Positions 51,482-60,644 of a stretch of DNA of 64,000 nt are shown in pieces. Below the pieces are notes generated by a model. That model was not told the DNA's origin. It worked only from the letters and a program-made list of their open reading frames with translations, and searched no databases. The translations under genes and the position numbers were made by a program. The stretch is from Salibacterium lacus (lineage in GTDB: Bacteria > Bacillota > Bacilli > Bacillales > Marinococcaceae), in assembly GCF_042684865.1 (NCBI RefSeq), contig NZ_JBHUML010000003.1, positions 411,771 to 475,770 on the forward strand, written 5' to 3'. Each line of letters begins with the position of its first letter. The first letter of the stretch is position 1.

Positions 51482-51642
51482 AGAACACTATCCAGCCGGG
51501 GGACGCCGGTAGTGTCCAGCGGACAGGGGGCCATGGACACTATGCCGCTGCTACGGACGATTAGTGGTTCCGGACTGCTGCCGGGAACCACTGTTTCTCT
51601 GTTTCAATTACGATAGTGTCCATACAACAGCATTTTGTGGAC
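51482..51642. repeat. Cluster of GTGTCCA palindromes
   Basis: A gene-free stretch with TAGTGTCCA (51508-51516) and TGGACACTA (51532-51540), a second hairpin AGTGGTTCC / GGAACCACT (51561-51590), then TAGTGTCCA (51612-51620) and GTGGACAC (51635-51642). The same words form the inverted repeat at 9938-9976, so this is a dispersed palindromic element, possibly two copies side by side. Confidence 0.5.
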
Positions 51643-51696
51643 ACGAACCGCTTTCCTCAGGCTGCTGACAGGCATCGGCGTAGAGCCTTTTTCTAT

Positions 51697-51737
51697 AAAA
51701 TACTCCCGACTATCCTTATAAGATAACCGGGAGTATT
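51697..51737 (-). terminator. Terminator of the MDR oxidoreductase gene
   Basis: On the minus strand AATACTCCCG, a 19-base loop with partial pairing, CGGGAGTATT and a short T-rich tail, 24 bases past the stop. Confidence 0.75.
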
Positions 51738-51760
51738 GGTTAGTTGAAACGCTGCACATG

Positions 51761-52789
51761 TTATTCGTGGGAGATGGCAATTTTACCGAAGAATTTCTGG
51801 CTGTCCAGGTATTTGTAGGCCTCGCCTGTCTGTTCCATAGGGAACGCGCTGTCGACAATTGGCTGCATCTTCTTGTCCGCGATGACCTGATTCATATTTT
51901 CAAAATCCTGACGGCTTCCGACCCCGATCGTCCGGGTGGACGCTGAACCGAAGAGATCGTAGTAATCAATCTTGTCCCCGGTGCGGCTGAGCACCCCGAT
52001 AAGAGATAACTCATCTCCGGGAGCTACTGCTTTCAACGACTGCTGGATGGTGGCGGGACCGACAACTTCCACGACGCGGTTTACACCGACACCTCCGGTC
52101 AGCTCCTTGGCTTTTTCTCCCCAGTTCGGTGTTTCATTATAATTAATAACCTCATCCGCGCCGAGCTCTTTCAGTTTCTTTGCTTTTTCGTTGCTCGACG
52201 TGGTGGAGATAACGTTGATTCCCAGTTCTTTTGCGAGCTGCAACGCATAAACGGATACGCCGCCGGTTCCAAGCGTGAGAACGGTATCGCCGGCCATCAA
52301 CGGGCTCGGACCGTGGAGGGCGTTCCAAGCTGTCACACCGGCACACGGCAGCGTGGCCGCCTGCTCAAACGTTAAGTGATCGGGCACTTCGACGAGAAGC
52401 TCCGGATTAATCACTTTATACTCCGTCAGCCAGCCGTCGCTGTGGGAGCCGTAAGGTTCGGTATATGTCGGACGGCGGCGTCCGCCGAACCATTCTTTCA
52501 TGAAGTTACCGGCAACCCGGTCTCCGACCTGAAAACGCCGCACACCTTCGCCGACTTCCACGACTTCACCCGCGCCGTCGGATAGAGGAATAAGATTGGG
52601 CTTCATGCCGCCCGGATACTCGGTTTTCAACATCGCAAGATCCCGGAAATTCAGAGAGGAAGCTTTGACTTTCACGACGACTTCCCCGCGCTGGGCAGAT
52701 GGGACGCTTTCTTCAACCGTATAGAGATTATCCACGGTTCCTTCTTTCTCCAGGCGAATCGAACGCATCGTTCCTTGTTGTTCAGCCAT
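51761..52789 (-). CDS. NAD(P)-dependent medium-chain oxidoreductase (quinone-reductase-like)
   Basis: A 342-residue medium-chain dehydrogenase/reductase. It has PLSDGAGEVVEVGEGVRRFQVGDRV (about 72-96), LPCAGVTAWNAL (about 147) and the Rossmann motif TLGTGGVSVYALQLAKELG (about 172-190). Zinc ligands of classical alcohol dehydrogenases are missing (no Cys/His-Glu pair at the usual places), so a zinc-free NADPH reductase acting on quinones or enones is more likely. GGAGGT precedes the ATG. Single gene with its own terminator. Confidence 0.87.
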   Translation of the reverse strand: MAEQQGTMRSIRLEKEGTVDNLYTVEESVPSAQRGEVVVKVKASSLNFRDLAMLKTEYPGGMKPNLIPLSDGAGEVVEVGEGVRRFQVGDRVAGNFMKEWFGGRRRPTYTEPYGSHSDGWLTEYKVINPELLVEVPDHLTFEQAATLPCAGVTAWNALHGPSPLMAGDTVLTLGTGGVSVYALQLAKELGINVISTTSSNEKAKKLKELGADEVINYNETPNWGEKAKELTGGVGVNRVVEVVGPATIQQSLKAVAPGDELSLIGVLSRTGDKIDYYDLFGSASTRTIGVGSRQDFENMNQVIADKKMQPIVDSAFPMEQTGEAYKYLDSQKFFGKIAISHE

Positions 52790-52896
52790 GTTCAGGACCT
52801 CCTTTTATTTCCAATCATTGTTCTGTCTTTTATGATAAACAACAGCAGCCCGGAACGTCCAACCATCTGCCTGGGCGGCCCCCTTTCAATGAGCAG

Positions 52897-53757
52897 CTAT
52901 TGCCCGGTATTGGGCTGCATCATATCTTCTTCCATCTCCCCGGCATTCTCCACTGCTTCAGACGGGACGTCAACGGACTCCGTCTCGTTAAAGCCGGACA
53001 TCACCGCACTGGTTGTCTGACTCATTTCCATTGACGATCCTCCCTCCTCGATGCTCAGATCCATACTCATTTCCATCTCTTCCTGATAAAAGGTCTCTTT
53101 ATCGATATACATAGTATATTGAAAAGACTCGATATCCATGGCATTCATGATGGTCTCCAATTGATCTTCCATTTGCGGATCCGACTCCATCATTGCAAAT
53201 TCCGTTCCGATTTCAAGAAGTTTATCTCCGGATCCCTCAATGTGAAGCACATATTGACCCTCCTCTTCCTCCATTGTCATGTTTTCGGTTACTTCCCGAA
53301 GCATGTCAAGCTGGGCTTCCGGTGACATTTCAATGTCCTCCAGATTTTCAATGCCAAGAGAGGATGCATCTGTTTTCATCCACGTATTCTGCATCGGAAC
53401 TTCCATGTATATAGTCCCGTCCTCCGCCAGATACTGTTCCATCACCATATCCTCCCCGGTGGAAGGGTTGGTGGTGGTCATCTCCTGCGCGAAGGAGAGC
53501 GGATCCTGAACGATATCCATTGAAATAGAAGTATCCACCGGCGTCGTTTGTTCTCCCATCTTCATTTCCTGCTGCATATCCATATCGATCGAATAACTAT
53601 TCACATCGCTCATTGCTTCCACCGACTGCGTCAACACGTCTTCGGCATTATCGACAGAGGCATCCGTCTGACTGCTTTGCTGCTCTCCTTCTTCACTGCA
53701 GGCTCCCAGCATAAATACGCAGGATACCCCAAAAACCAAAGCTGTTCTTTTTTTCAT
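52897..53757 (-). CDS. DUF6612-like lipoprotein
   Basis: A 286-residue lipoprotein (lipobox MLGACSEE, Cys about 20). The mature part resembles the LppX/LolA-like half-barrels of the DUF6612 type: repeated VLTQSVEAMSDVNSYSIDMDMQQEMKMG-like openings, long beta strands (MVMEQYLAEDGTIYMEVPMQNTWMK) and very high Met, Glu and Gln content. Such proteins may carry a lipid between membrane and wall, but nothing is proved. GGGGAGGAG precedes the ATG. It is strongly acidic, as expected of an extracellular protein in a salt-tolerant organism. Confidence 0.75.
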   Translation of the reverse strand: MKKRTALVFGVSCVFMLGACSEEGEQQSSQTDASVDNAEDVLTQSVEAMSDVNSYSIDMDMQQEMKMGEQTTPVDTSISMDIVQDPLSFAQEMTTTNPSTGEDMVMEQYLAEDGTIYMEVPMQNTWMKTDASSLGIENLEDIEMSPEAQLDMLREVTENMTMEEEEGQYVLHIEGSGDKLLEIGTEFAMMESDPQMEDQLETIMNAMDIESFQYTMYIDKETFYQEEMEMSMDLSIEEGGSSMEMSQTTSAVMSGFNETESVDVPSEAVENAGEMEEDMMQPNTGQ

Positions 53758-53871
53758 GGAAATCTCCTCCCCGGGTCAAATCGTCAATAAAGAAAAGATA
53801 TCATAGTTTCTTGTATCTTCCAATGCTTTGCGAAAATAACTCAGAAGGAAAAGAGATATACCAGGATTCTG

Positions 53872-54105
53872 TCATTTCAAAAAAGCGGCTGGGGGGGTTT
53901 TCTGACTCGAGGACGGGATGACCGAGAGGATGTTACTTATCTTCAAGGACCGCACTGCTTCACGATGATGACACCGAACCAAAATGTCCTTACGGTTTAT
54001 CCTAAATACAGTCACAGTGCGTTGGCTTAATGTGCCGTCTCTGCGTTCATAAATGACCTGAACCGGCGCTTTTGTTTCTGCCGCTCTCGTTAGAATGCTG
54101 TCCAT
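53872..54105 (-). CDS. Small WYL-like protein
   Basis: A 77-residue cytoplasmic protein. The pattern PVQVIYERRDGTLSQRTVTVFRIN, then VRCHHREAVRSLKISNILSV resembles the core of a WYL ligand-binding beta domain as found alone in short Bacillus proteins (for example YolD-linked or comN-like neighbours). GGAGGAGG lies before the ATG at 54105, which is preferred to an upstream ATG at 54156. No DNA-binding part is present, so it may sense a nucleic acid or nucleotide. Single gene. Confidence 0.65.
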   Translation of the reverse strand: MDSILTRAAETKAPVQVIYERRDGTLSQRTVTVFRINRKDILVRCHHREAVRSLKISNILSVIPSSSQKTPPAAFLK

Positions 54106-54293
54106 GTTGATGCCTCCTCCACTCTTTTCTATATCATAAACGAACACCTGTTTCATTTCAAGTTAAAAAGGAACAAAAGTTCGTTTTTCTATTAAGAACT
54201 TTCTTCCCTTGACTCTTTTTTTACATGAGTGATCATGGTAAAATTTTCAATATATAAAGTCGTGTTTCAACTCTTAATACGGGAGTGAGTGCA

Positions 54294-55205
54294 TTGGATG
54301 AACGAATAGAACCTCTCATCAAATATACAAAAACAACGCTCGGCCTGGGGCAGTATCATCTGCTGACAAGTGACATCCGGCGGTCGGCCACTATTTTTAA
54401 TGAAACGATGTACGAATTAAGTATGGAGTGGCTCTCGCCTCACGTGAAAGAGCGGGACGAAGATGGACTCAACCCGAATGGAACGGCAGTTGTTGGTATA
54501 AACATACATACCCAACGATTCCACAGTATTATTTTCACTGGTGGAACGTCCTATGCGGATGGATACAGATTTAAAAAGGCAGGCACACGGGACATCATCA
54601 AGTGGCTGGAGCAGGAAACCGGACTGGAACATGGCAGGCAGTTTCAGCTCACGAAAGAAGAAGGAAAGGAGTACAGGTTCGAGGAATGTATTGATGGGAC
54701 AAACGTTTCTCCTTCCGGCTGGATAGACATTCGTCTGGACGAACAGGGAAATCTTACTTTCTTCTCCATAGACGGCTCGTTTCCCGCGGAAGACTTGATA
54801 CAGAAGGAACCTTTTTCCTTAACATGGGAGGACGTCGAACCGTTTGCCCGGGAGCAGGTGCAGCTCACAGCGTTTCCTTCGTCAACAGAAGAGAAAATGG
54901 TTCCCGTCTATGCGGCGGAAGAGGTTTATGTCACAAACGACGGGCAATCTATAATTTCTTTTGAGCCTTTTGCGGAGAGAAGGTCTTATACGCAGATAAA
55001 CCAACGGCTGGAATGGCAGACAGCCATAGAGGGTTCCTTTGAAGGAAAAGCCATTTCTCTGCAGGAAAAAGTAAGCGCGGAGCAGGCCTTCCTCCGTGAA
55101 GAACATCCGGACACATTTCCCATTACTGATGAGGAACAACAGCGGGCCATTCAAGCTGTTATGACCCTGATGCGCGAGGGGATGATGTGTGAAAACCGTT
55201 TGTAA
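54294..55205 (+). CDS. Hypothetical protein of about 303 residues
   Basis: Not recognised. The protein is soluble, without signal peptide or membrane helix, rich in Glu, Phe and Thr. Residues 60-115 (GTAVVGINIHTQRFHSIIFTGG) and 150-170 (GWIDIRLDEQGNLTFFSIDG) look like beta-rich elements, as in the YcdB/YcdC-repeat kind of protein, but this is weak. The frame has a GTG at 54285; GGGAG fits better with the TTG at 54294. It is monocistronic and is followed by a large structured repeat. Confidence 0.65.
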   Translation: MDERIEPLIKYTKTTLGLGQYHLLTSDIRRSATIFNETMYELSMEWLSPHVKERDEDGLNPNGTAVVGINIHTQRFHSIIFTGGTSYADGYRFKKAGTRDIIKWLEQETGLEHGRQFQLTKEEGKEYRFEECIDGTNVSPSGWIDIRLDEQGNLTFFSIDGSFPAEDLIQKEPFSLTWEDVEPFAREQVQLTAFPSSTEEKMVPVYAAEEVYVTNDGQSIISFEPFAERRSYTQINQRLEWQTAIEGSFEGKAISLQEKVSAEQAFLREEHPDTFPITDEEQQRAIQAVMTLMREGMMCENRL

Positions 55206-55339
55206 ACAGTACGTATGAAGGTTGAGTGAGTCGAATTCTTAATAATGGGTAAGAATGGATAGGAATACTGCCGTTTCAAACGACAGGGACATCACGACAC
55301 CTGAAAACTAAAACACGATACCGGTGAACAAAAACACCT

Positions 55340-55461
55340 GGATGGTCAAAAATCATGAGACGCCTGCGGGAAAAGCAAGGGCTGAAGATTCACCGACAGC
55401 GTTCTTCCGTCGGTTAGCTGAAGTCTTGCCCGCGGCAAACGAATGTATTTTTGAACCATCC
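55340..55461. repeat. Long structured intergenic repeat, copy 1
   Basis: About 120 bases folding into a multi-tier hairpin: GGATGGT / ACCATCC at the base, AAAAAT / ATTTTT, CTGCGGG / CCCGCGG, GCAAG / CTTGC and a terminal CCGAC / GTCGG. The core (CCTGCGGG...CCCGCGG with Ser-type GCTGAAG/AGCTGAAG words) is the same as in the element at 59938-60046 but in the opposite orientation. Similar GC-rich palindromes are common between genes in Bacillaceae. Confidence 0.6.
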
Positions 55462-55521
55462 CACCCTTTATGCAAAAACCCTTTCCAATAAGCATTTACC
55501 GGGTTTTTATACGAATAACAC

Positions 55522-55566
55522 AGAAAAGCCGACTGCCCATTTGGCTGCAGCCGGCTTTCTTTTTGT
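55522..55566. terminator. Terminator between converging genes
   Basis: GAAAAGCCG-ACTGC against GCAG-CCGGCTTTC with a short loop and flanking A/T runs, just past the stop of the SLH nucleotidase gene on the minus strand. Confidence 0.65.
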
Positions 55567-55569
55567 TAT

Positions 55570-57807
55570 TTAATTATTGTTTACATCCACGATGCGTTCT
55601 TCGATTTCAGGATCGACAGTGCCGAGTTCCGCGACATAATCGCGGAGGTTGCCCCAGTCGCTCAGCCCGAGATCGGTCACGCCTCCTTCATCGTAGATGT
55701 CGGCAAAGACCTCATACCCGTCCCCGCCTTTTGCGGTGAAGGCATTGGTAGCAATGACATACTGCTCGTCATCTTTGACCGGTGTATAGCTTCCGTTCTC
55801 TTCCATCTCCACCGACTGCACCCGGTTTCCGGCTTCGTTGGAGCTGTCGTACGTATATCTCATTCCGCTCACGTGCAAAAATCCTCCGTTTTCTTCAGGA
55901 ACCTGGCTGACACTGTGTTCCAGTGCTTCTTTCAGTTCCGCTCCTGTGATTTCCATCGTGGCGAGCGTGTTTCCAAACGGCAGCACGGATATGATTTCTC
56001 CGTTGGTAATCGGCCCTTGATCAATAGATGTCCGGATGCCGCCGCCGTTTTGAAGCGCAGCTGTCGTCTCTTCATTGTATTCTTTGGCTTTAGCAAGCAT
56101 ACCGTCTGTGATGAGATTACCCAGTTTCGTTTCACTGTTTCTCACACTGGTGTCATCCCCATTTTCCAGACGCGGGTTCGGGAGGGGGTCTGCAGCGATC
56201 CCGCCGCTTTCTTCATTCTGCACTTCTTCGATTTGAGAAGCGTATGGTGCAAGGGCGTCTGCTGCTTCTGCATTTTCCTCCTGCTCACCGATTTCAATCA
56301 ATTCCCCTTGGTGTTCCGTGACAACACCCCGGTCGTTGAATCCGACCTGGAGCGTTCCGAGAAATTCACCGTATTGAGAGGCCTGCACGATAACAGTAGG
56401 CTCACCGCTGTTTCCTTCCACGACATCCGGCTCCGACAGCTCCGTGTGCGTGTGGCTGCCAACGATAACGTCAATGCCGTCCACCTGCTCAGCAAGCTGC
56501 AGATCGTTATCGTATTCCGGATTGTCATCGTAGCCGATGTGGGTCAACGCTACAACTTTGTTGATGCCCGCTTCTTCAAACTGGTCGACGGCTTCCTGCG
56601 ATGATTCAATATAGTCTTCAAATGACACATCGGCAGGGCTTGAAATGTCTGCTGTTTCAGACGTCGTCAGACCGAACACACCAACTTTTTCCCCGTTCAC
56701 TTCTTTCACGATGCTGTTGTAGATTTCGCCGTCTTCAGGCTGCTCTGTCATCTCATCGTGAAAAAGACCGCTCAGGTTATCATCCTGGGAAAAGTCCAGG
56801 TTGGAGCTGACAAACGGAAATTCAGCGTTGCTGACGAATTCCGCCAGCGCCTGGTGGCCTTCCGCACTGGATCCAAGATCAAACTCATGATTTCCAAATG
56901 TCATCATGTCATAGTTCATGAGATTCATGAGTTCCAGACCGGCCTGCCCCTGAAATTCATTAAAGTACAGTGTACCGGAGAACATATCGCCCGCATTCAT
57001 CAGTAAGGAATCAGGATGTTCCGCCCGGAAATTTTCCACAGCGGCTGCCAACTGCGGCATCGTCTCCAGATGGGCGTGAATGTCATTGGTATGCATAAGC
57101 GTTATTTCAGAGCTTACCGTATCTTCCGCCCCATCGTCTGTGCCGTCTCCGTTATTCTCCTGCCCGTCCAGCTGCTGCGCACGGTGGATAAACGTCGAGA
57201 ACGCGCCGCGTGAAACGGACTCTCCCGGGCGGAAGTCATCCAGCTGTGTAGTGATTTCAAAGTCAGCCAGCGTCTGGACATTCTTATCGTGGGATGTGTG
57301 TACATTGTCCAGGTTCACATCCGCCTCGTCCGATTCACCGTCCAGTTCCCCAAGATTCAGCGCAGGCACAAGTACCGAAGCGGTCTGCTGGCGGGTGATC
57401 GACGCAGAAGGGTTGAACTCCCCGTTATTTCCTCTGAAAATGCCGGCTTCTGTCACAGCCGCAATTTCGTCGGCATACATGTGGTCTATGTCGACATCTT
57501 CGTATTGATTAAGTATCTGTTCCACATTGTCCGGCACCGGTGCGTCTGCAGCCTCAGCAAGCATAACAGCAGCGTGCTGCCGCTTCACATCCTCCCACTG
57601 CCCGAACGTGCCGTCTTCATAACCTTGAATAATCCCCTGATCCGACAGCGATTGAATCGCTTCAAAATGCGTATCACTCTCTTGTACATCGCTGTACCCC
57701 GCAGCTGCCGAAGCGTCCATCTGCGGCGCGGCAATCAAAGCCGCTGCAGCCAGTGCAAAGGAAGAAAAATACGTCCTCCGACCCTTTTTCGATTGAAATA
57801 TAGACAA
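55570..57807 (-). CDS. SLH-anchored 5'-nucleotidase
   Basis: A 745-residue exported enzyme. A signal peptide (cleavage near ASAAAG) is followed by three SLH domains (about residues 35-75, 95-140 and 155-205; e.g. GYEDGTFGQWEDVKRQHAAVML, GNNGEFNPSASITRQQTASVL), a Gly/Asp linker, a metallophosphatase domain (MHTNDIHAH about 240, NAGDMFSGTLYF, TFGNHEFDLG, GSHTHTEL) and a 5'-nucleotidase C-terminal domain (about 540-730) with NGGGIRTSI and TAKGGDGY. It would free phosphate and nucleosides from nucleotides at the surface. The start is TTG at 57807, six bases after GGGGGAG. It relies on SLH domains rather than an LPXTG signal. Confidence 0.93.
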   Translation of the reverse strand: MSIFQSKKGRRTYFSSFALAAAALIAAPQMDASAAAGYSDVQESDTHFEAIQSLSDQGIIQGYEDGTFGQWEDVKRQHAAVMLAEAADAPVPDNVEQILNQYEDVDIDHMYADEIAAVTEAGIFRGNNGEFNPSASITRQQTASVLVPALNLGELDGESDEADVNLDNVHTSHDKNVQTLADFEITTQLDDFRPGESVSRGAFSTFIHRAQQLDGQENNGDGTDDGAEDTVSSEITLMHTNDIHAHLETMPQLAAAVENFRAEHPDSLLMNAGDMFSGTLYFNEFQGQAGLELMNLMNYDMMTFGNHEFDLGSSAEGHQALAEFVSNAEFPFVSSNLDFSQDDNLSGLFHDEMTEQPEDGEIYNSIVKEVNGEKVGVFGLTTSETADISSPADVSFEDYIESSQEAVDQFEEAGINKVVALTHIGYDDNPEYDNDLQLAEQVDGIDVIVGSHTHTELSEPDVVEGNSGEPTVIVQASQYGEFLGTLQVGFNDRGVVTEHQGELIEIGEQEENAEAADALAPYASQIEEVQNEESGGIAADPLPNPRLENGDDTSVRNSETKLGNLITDGMLAKAKEYNEETTAALQNGGGIRTSIDQGPITNGEIISVLPFGNTLATMEITGAELKEALEHSVSQVPEENGGFLHVSGMRYTYDSSNEAGNRVQSVEMEENGSYTPVKDDEQYVIATNAFTAKGGDGYEVFADIYDEGGVTDLGLSDWGNLRDYVAELGTVDPEIEERIVDVNNN

Positions 57808-58069
57808 AAAATCTCCCCCATTTTTACAAAATAAAATGCTGAAAACAGAGCATTATATGCCTTCATTGTATGGTCAAACCTTAAAATGGGCAAGTCCTTT
57901 TTCACATTTTTAAAAAAACTTTATGTTCGTGTGAAGGTATCATTTACTTTTCCCATACTTCTCATGCGAAGATTAAAAAAGTTTATCGTCATATGACGCA
58001 GTTAAGTACTTTCCCGAACGCTGTGTTATCATAAAAGAGATCGTATACATTGAAGGGGTTTTAACGACG

Positions 58070-58750
58070 ATGAAGGTTCCGATTCTTTATGAAGACAATC
58101 ATTTGCTTTTTGTAGAAAAACCGGTGAACGTACCTGTTCAGGAGGATTCTTCCGGCGATGAGGATCTGCTGACGTTCCTGAAGGAAGACCTGAAAATCCG
58201 GCATCAGAAGCCGGGTAATGTGTATCTCGGGCTCGTGCACCGGCTGGATCGTCCTGTTGGCGGAGTGATGGTGTTTGCCAAGACATCGAAGGCAGCTTCC
58301 CGGCTTTCCGACAGCATCCGGCGCAACACCATGGAGAAACATTACCTGGCTGTAGTGAGAGGAGAGGCGCCGAAGCAGCAGGACAGACTGGAAGATTATC
58401 TGCTCAAGGACCGGCGGAACAATAAAGTGAGCATTACAGATCCCGGACAGCAAAAGGCACAGAAAGCAGTGCTGGAATATGAAACAATAGGGAGTACCAA
58501 AAATGTCAGTCTTCTCTCCGTCCATCTTCATACAGGAAGACCGCACCAAATCCGTGTCCAGTTTGCGTCGCGCGGCTGCCCGCTGTACGGTGATCAAAAA
58601 TACGGCAGCAGCGTCAATAAGCCCGGCCAGCAGATTGCGTTGTGGTCCCAGACCCTCGCTGTCGAGCATCCAACGAAAAAAGAGGAAATCAAGGTGCATT
58701 CCGAACCGCCGGAGGAACATCCGTGGAATCTCTGGAAAGGAAACACATAA
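58070..58750 (+). CDS. RluA-family pseudouridine synthase
   Basis: A 226-residue RNA pseudouridine synthase of the RluA/RsuA superfamily. The catalytic motif is LVHRLDRPVGG (Asp60), with KHYLAVVRGE (about 106) and the substrate-binding HTGRPHQIRVQFAS (about 172-185). No S4 domain is present, so it resembles the short members of unknown target (YtzG/RluA type). AAGGGG precedes the ATG. It is followed by a weak terminator. The modified RNA cannot be told from sequence alone. Confidence 0.92.
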   Translation: MKVPILYEDNHLLFVEKPVNVPVQEDSSGDEDLLTFLKEDLKIRHQKPGNVYLGLVHRLDRPVGGVMVFAKTSKAASRLSDSIRRNTMEKHYLAVVRGEAPKQQDRLEDYLLKDRRNNKVSITDPGQQKAQKAVLEYETIGSTKNVSLLSVHLHTGRPHQIRVQFASRGCPLYGDQKYGSSVNKPGQQIALWSQTLAVEHPTKKEEIKVHSEPPEEHPWNLWKGNT

Positions 58751-58751
58751 C

Positions 58752-58783
58752 AAAGGCAGAGGTTTTATCTCTCTGTCTTTTTA
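58752..58783 (+). terminator. Weak terminator after the pseudouridine synthase gene
   Basis: AAAGGCAGAG, a loop, CTCTGTCTTTTT with two G-U pairs, directly after the stop. Confidence 0.55.
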
Positions 58784-58891
58784 TAGGAGGTGTTTCTTTT
58801 TTTGTTTTATACATTGAGACCTCTTCACAAACCGGGAGACCATCGCTTAGCATAAAAAGGTGTTAATTATTACATAAAAAGGAGTCTTTCT

Positions 58892-59833
58892 ATGAACACC
58901 GTCCGACATATCAGCTCATTCATGAGCAGGTACTTTGCTCTTATTGTTATTCTTGTATCAGTGGCAGCATATGTTGCGCCGAATGCCTTTATCTGGCTTG
59001 GATCCTACATCACCATGCTTCTCGGCCTTATTATGTTCGGCATGGGCATGACGATGAAGCTTCGTGATTTCCGTATTGTTGCACAGCAGCCCATCCCTGT
59101 GTTCATCGGTCTGCTGGCGCAGTTTCTCATTATGCCACTCGCCGCGTTTGCGATTGCATACGTAATGGGACTCCCGCCGGAACTTGCAGCGGGATTAGTG
59201 CTCGTAGGCGCGTGCCCGGGCGGCACCGCTTCCAACGTCATGGTTTATTTATCCAATGGGGATGTACCAGTATCCGTTGCGATGACGTCGGTATCTACGA
59301 TGCTCGCTCCGCTTCTGACACCACTGATTGTCTATCTGCTTGCCAACCAGTGGCTGCCGGTCGGCGCCGGTGACATGTTCCTGTCAATCATACAGGTCGT
59401 TATCATTCCCATTGCTCTCGGTCTGCTTACCGCAAATTTTTTCCCCGGCTTCACGGAAAAAGGACAGGCTGTTCTCCCGCTCATCTCCATTACAGCCATT
59501 ATTCTGATCGTAGCCGCTGTCGTCGCCGGAAACAAGACGAGCATCGCAGGCTCGGGTATCGCTGTATTTGCAGCCGTCATTGTGCATAACGGCATCGGAC
59601 TGGCTCTTGGCTACCTGGCGGCGAAATGGACAGGACTTGATGAAACGAAACGCCGGGCTGTATCGATTGAAACAGGCATGCAGAACTCCGGCCTTGGCGC
59701 CACTCTGGCAGCAGCCCATTTCACGCCGCTAGCCGCCCTGCCAAGCGCCATTTTCTCCATCTGGCACAACATTTCCGGCCCCATGCTCGTCTCCTACTGG
59801 AGTACACGCAGCGCGAAAAAGAAGAAAGAATAG
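58892..59833 (+). CDS. Bile acid:sodium symporter family protein
   Basis: A 313-residue BASS-type secondary transporter with nine or ten membrane helices (YocS/PanS-like). The two sodium-site regions are recognisable: LVGACPGGTASNVMVYLSNGDVPVS (about 108-132) and IETGMQNSGLGATLAAAHF (about 255-273). Such carriers import organic anions such as pantoate or keto-acids together with sodium ions, which suits a sodium-rich habitat. AAAAGGAG precedes the ATG. Single gene ended by a strong terminator. Confidence 0.92.
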   Translation: MNTVRHISSFMSRYFALIVILVSVAAYVAPNAFIWLGSYITMLLGLIMFGMGMTMKLRDFRIVAQQPIPVFIGLLAQFLIMPLAAFAIAYVMGLPPELAAGLVLVGACPGGTASNVMVYLSNGDVPVSVAMTSVSTMLAPLLTPLIVYLLANQWLPVGAGDMFLSIIQVVIIPIALGLLTANFFPGFTEKGQAVLPLISITAIILIVAAVVAGNKTSIAGSGIAVFAAVIVHNGIGLALGYLAAKWTGLDETKRRAVSIETGMQNSGLGATLAAAHFTPLAALPSAIFSIWHNISGPMLVSYWSTRSAKKKKE

Positions 59834-59875
59834 CAGAAATCATGTGAGTCTGAGACAAAACTTCTATAAGATAGA

Positions 59876-59915
59876 AAAATACCGAACGATTTCAAAAAAT
59901 CGTTCGGTATTTTTC
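59876..59915 (+). terminator. Terminator of the BASS transporter gene
   Basis: Perfect stem AAAAATACCGAACGAT / ATCGTTCGGTATTTTT with an 8-base loop. Confidence 0.9.
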
Positions 59916-59937
59916 GTTGCTGAGACAAGCCGCTACG

Positions 59938-60046
59938 CCAAAATGCTTTGCTTTCCGCGGGCACGGCTCAAGCCTCCTCGGAAGAAAACCGCTTCCTGCG
60001 GGGTCTTGAGACTCGTGCTGTTCCCGCAGGAGTCAAAGCATTTTGG
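59938..60046. repeat. Long structured intergenic repeat, copy 2
   Basis: About 110 bases forming a three-tier hairpin: CCAAAATGCTTTG (59938-59950) with CAAAGCATTTTGG (60034-60046), GCGGG with CCCGC, and GCACG-CTCAAG (59961-59972) with CTTGAG-CGTGC (60005-60018), closed by a GGAAG/CTTCC tip. It belongs to the same family as 55340-55461, in the opposite orientation. No coding potential. Confidence 0.65.
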
Positions 60047-60257
60047 CTCCGCTGCTATACAGCTTTTGATTAGTGACCCGGAAAATTCGTGTTATCTGCC
60101 GCATCATGTGCTTTTGTCCCAAACTCATTTTTTGGCCGATGCTCCCAACCCAAAATCGTAAACACAGGTAATAACGTTTTCTCTATTTTTATTTTAACGG
60201 TACGGTGATATGGAAAAGGTAGTTTTGAATACACAACGGTCTTAAGACTGAAGCCAT

Positions 60258-60632
60258 CTAGTTACTTTCTTTTTTTCCAAGCGTTAACGCTCCCACAACC
60301 AGTGGAATCTGCAGCGGCAGCCGCAGCCATAGAACCCAGGGATTTATTTGTTTTCCCGGCGGGAATGATATTTTTTTCACAGCCATGTACACATTAGCCG
60401 GGAAAACAGCAATCATAAAAAACGCTAAGAACTTCCCGGTCATACGCTGCCCTTTCCTCACCCAGAGCAGCGCGGAAAAAATCATTTCAAAAATCCCTGT
60501 AATCAGCACAATACCACGCCGCAACGGCAATGCTTTCGGAACAATCCTGCGAAAACTCCGCTCCCGCACAAAATGCAGAACACCCGCCCCAAATAGAATA
60601 ATCGAATACAATGTTCGAAAGAACACTTTCAT
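60258..60632 (-). CDS. DoxX-like small membrane protein
   Basis: A 124-residue protein with four predicted membrane helices (about residues 4-20, 40-58, 66-84 and 100-118) and basic loops (RERSFRRIVPKALPLRRG). This is the size and layout of DoxX-like proteins, often involved in redox or quinone-linked processes, though no exact family member is named. The ATG at 60632 is preferred; a GTG at 60644 is possible but lies almost on the AAAGGG site. Single gene. Confidence 0.65.
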   Translation of the reverse strand: MKVFFRTLYSIILFGAGVLHFVRERSFRRIVPKALPLRRGIVLITGIFEMIFSALLWVRKGQRMTGKFLAFFMIAVFPANVYMAVKKISFPPGKQINPWVLWLRLPLQIPLVVGALTLGKKESN

Positions 60633-60644
60633 ATGTATACCCAC

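Noticed and set aside
58061..58753. 230-codon frame antisense to the pseudouridine synthase gene
   Set aside because: Exactly mirrors the real gene, whose catalytic motifs are clear; no start signals on the other strand.
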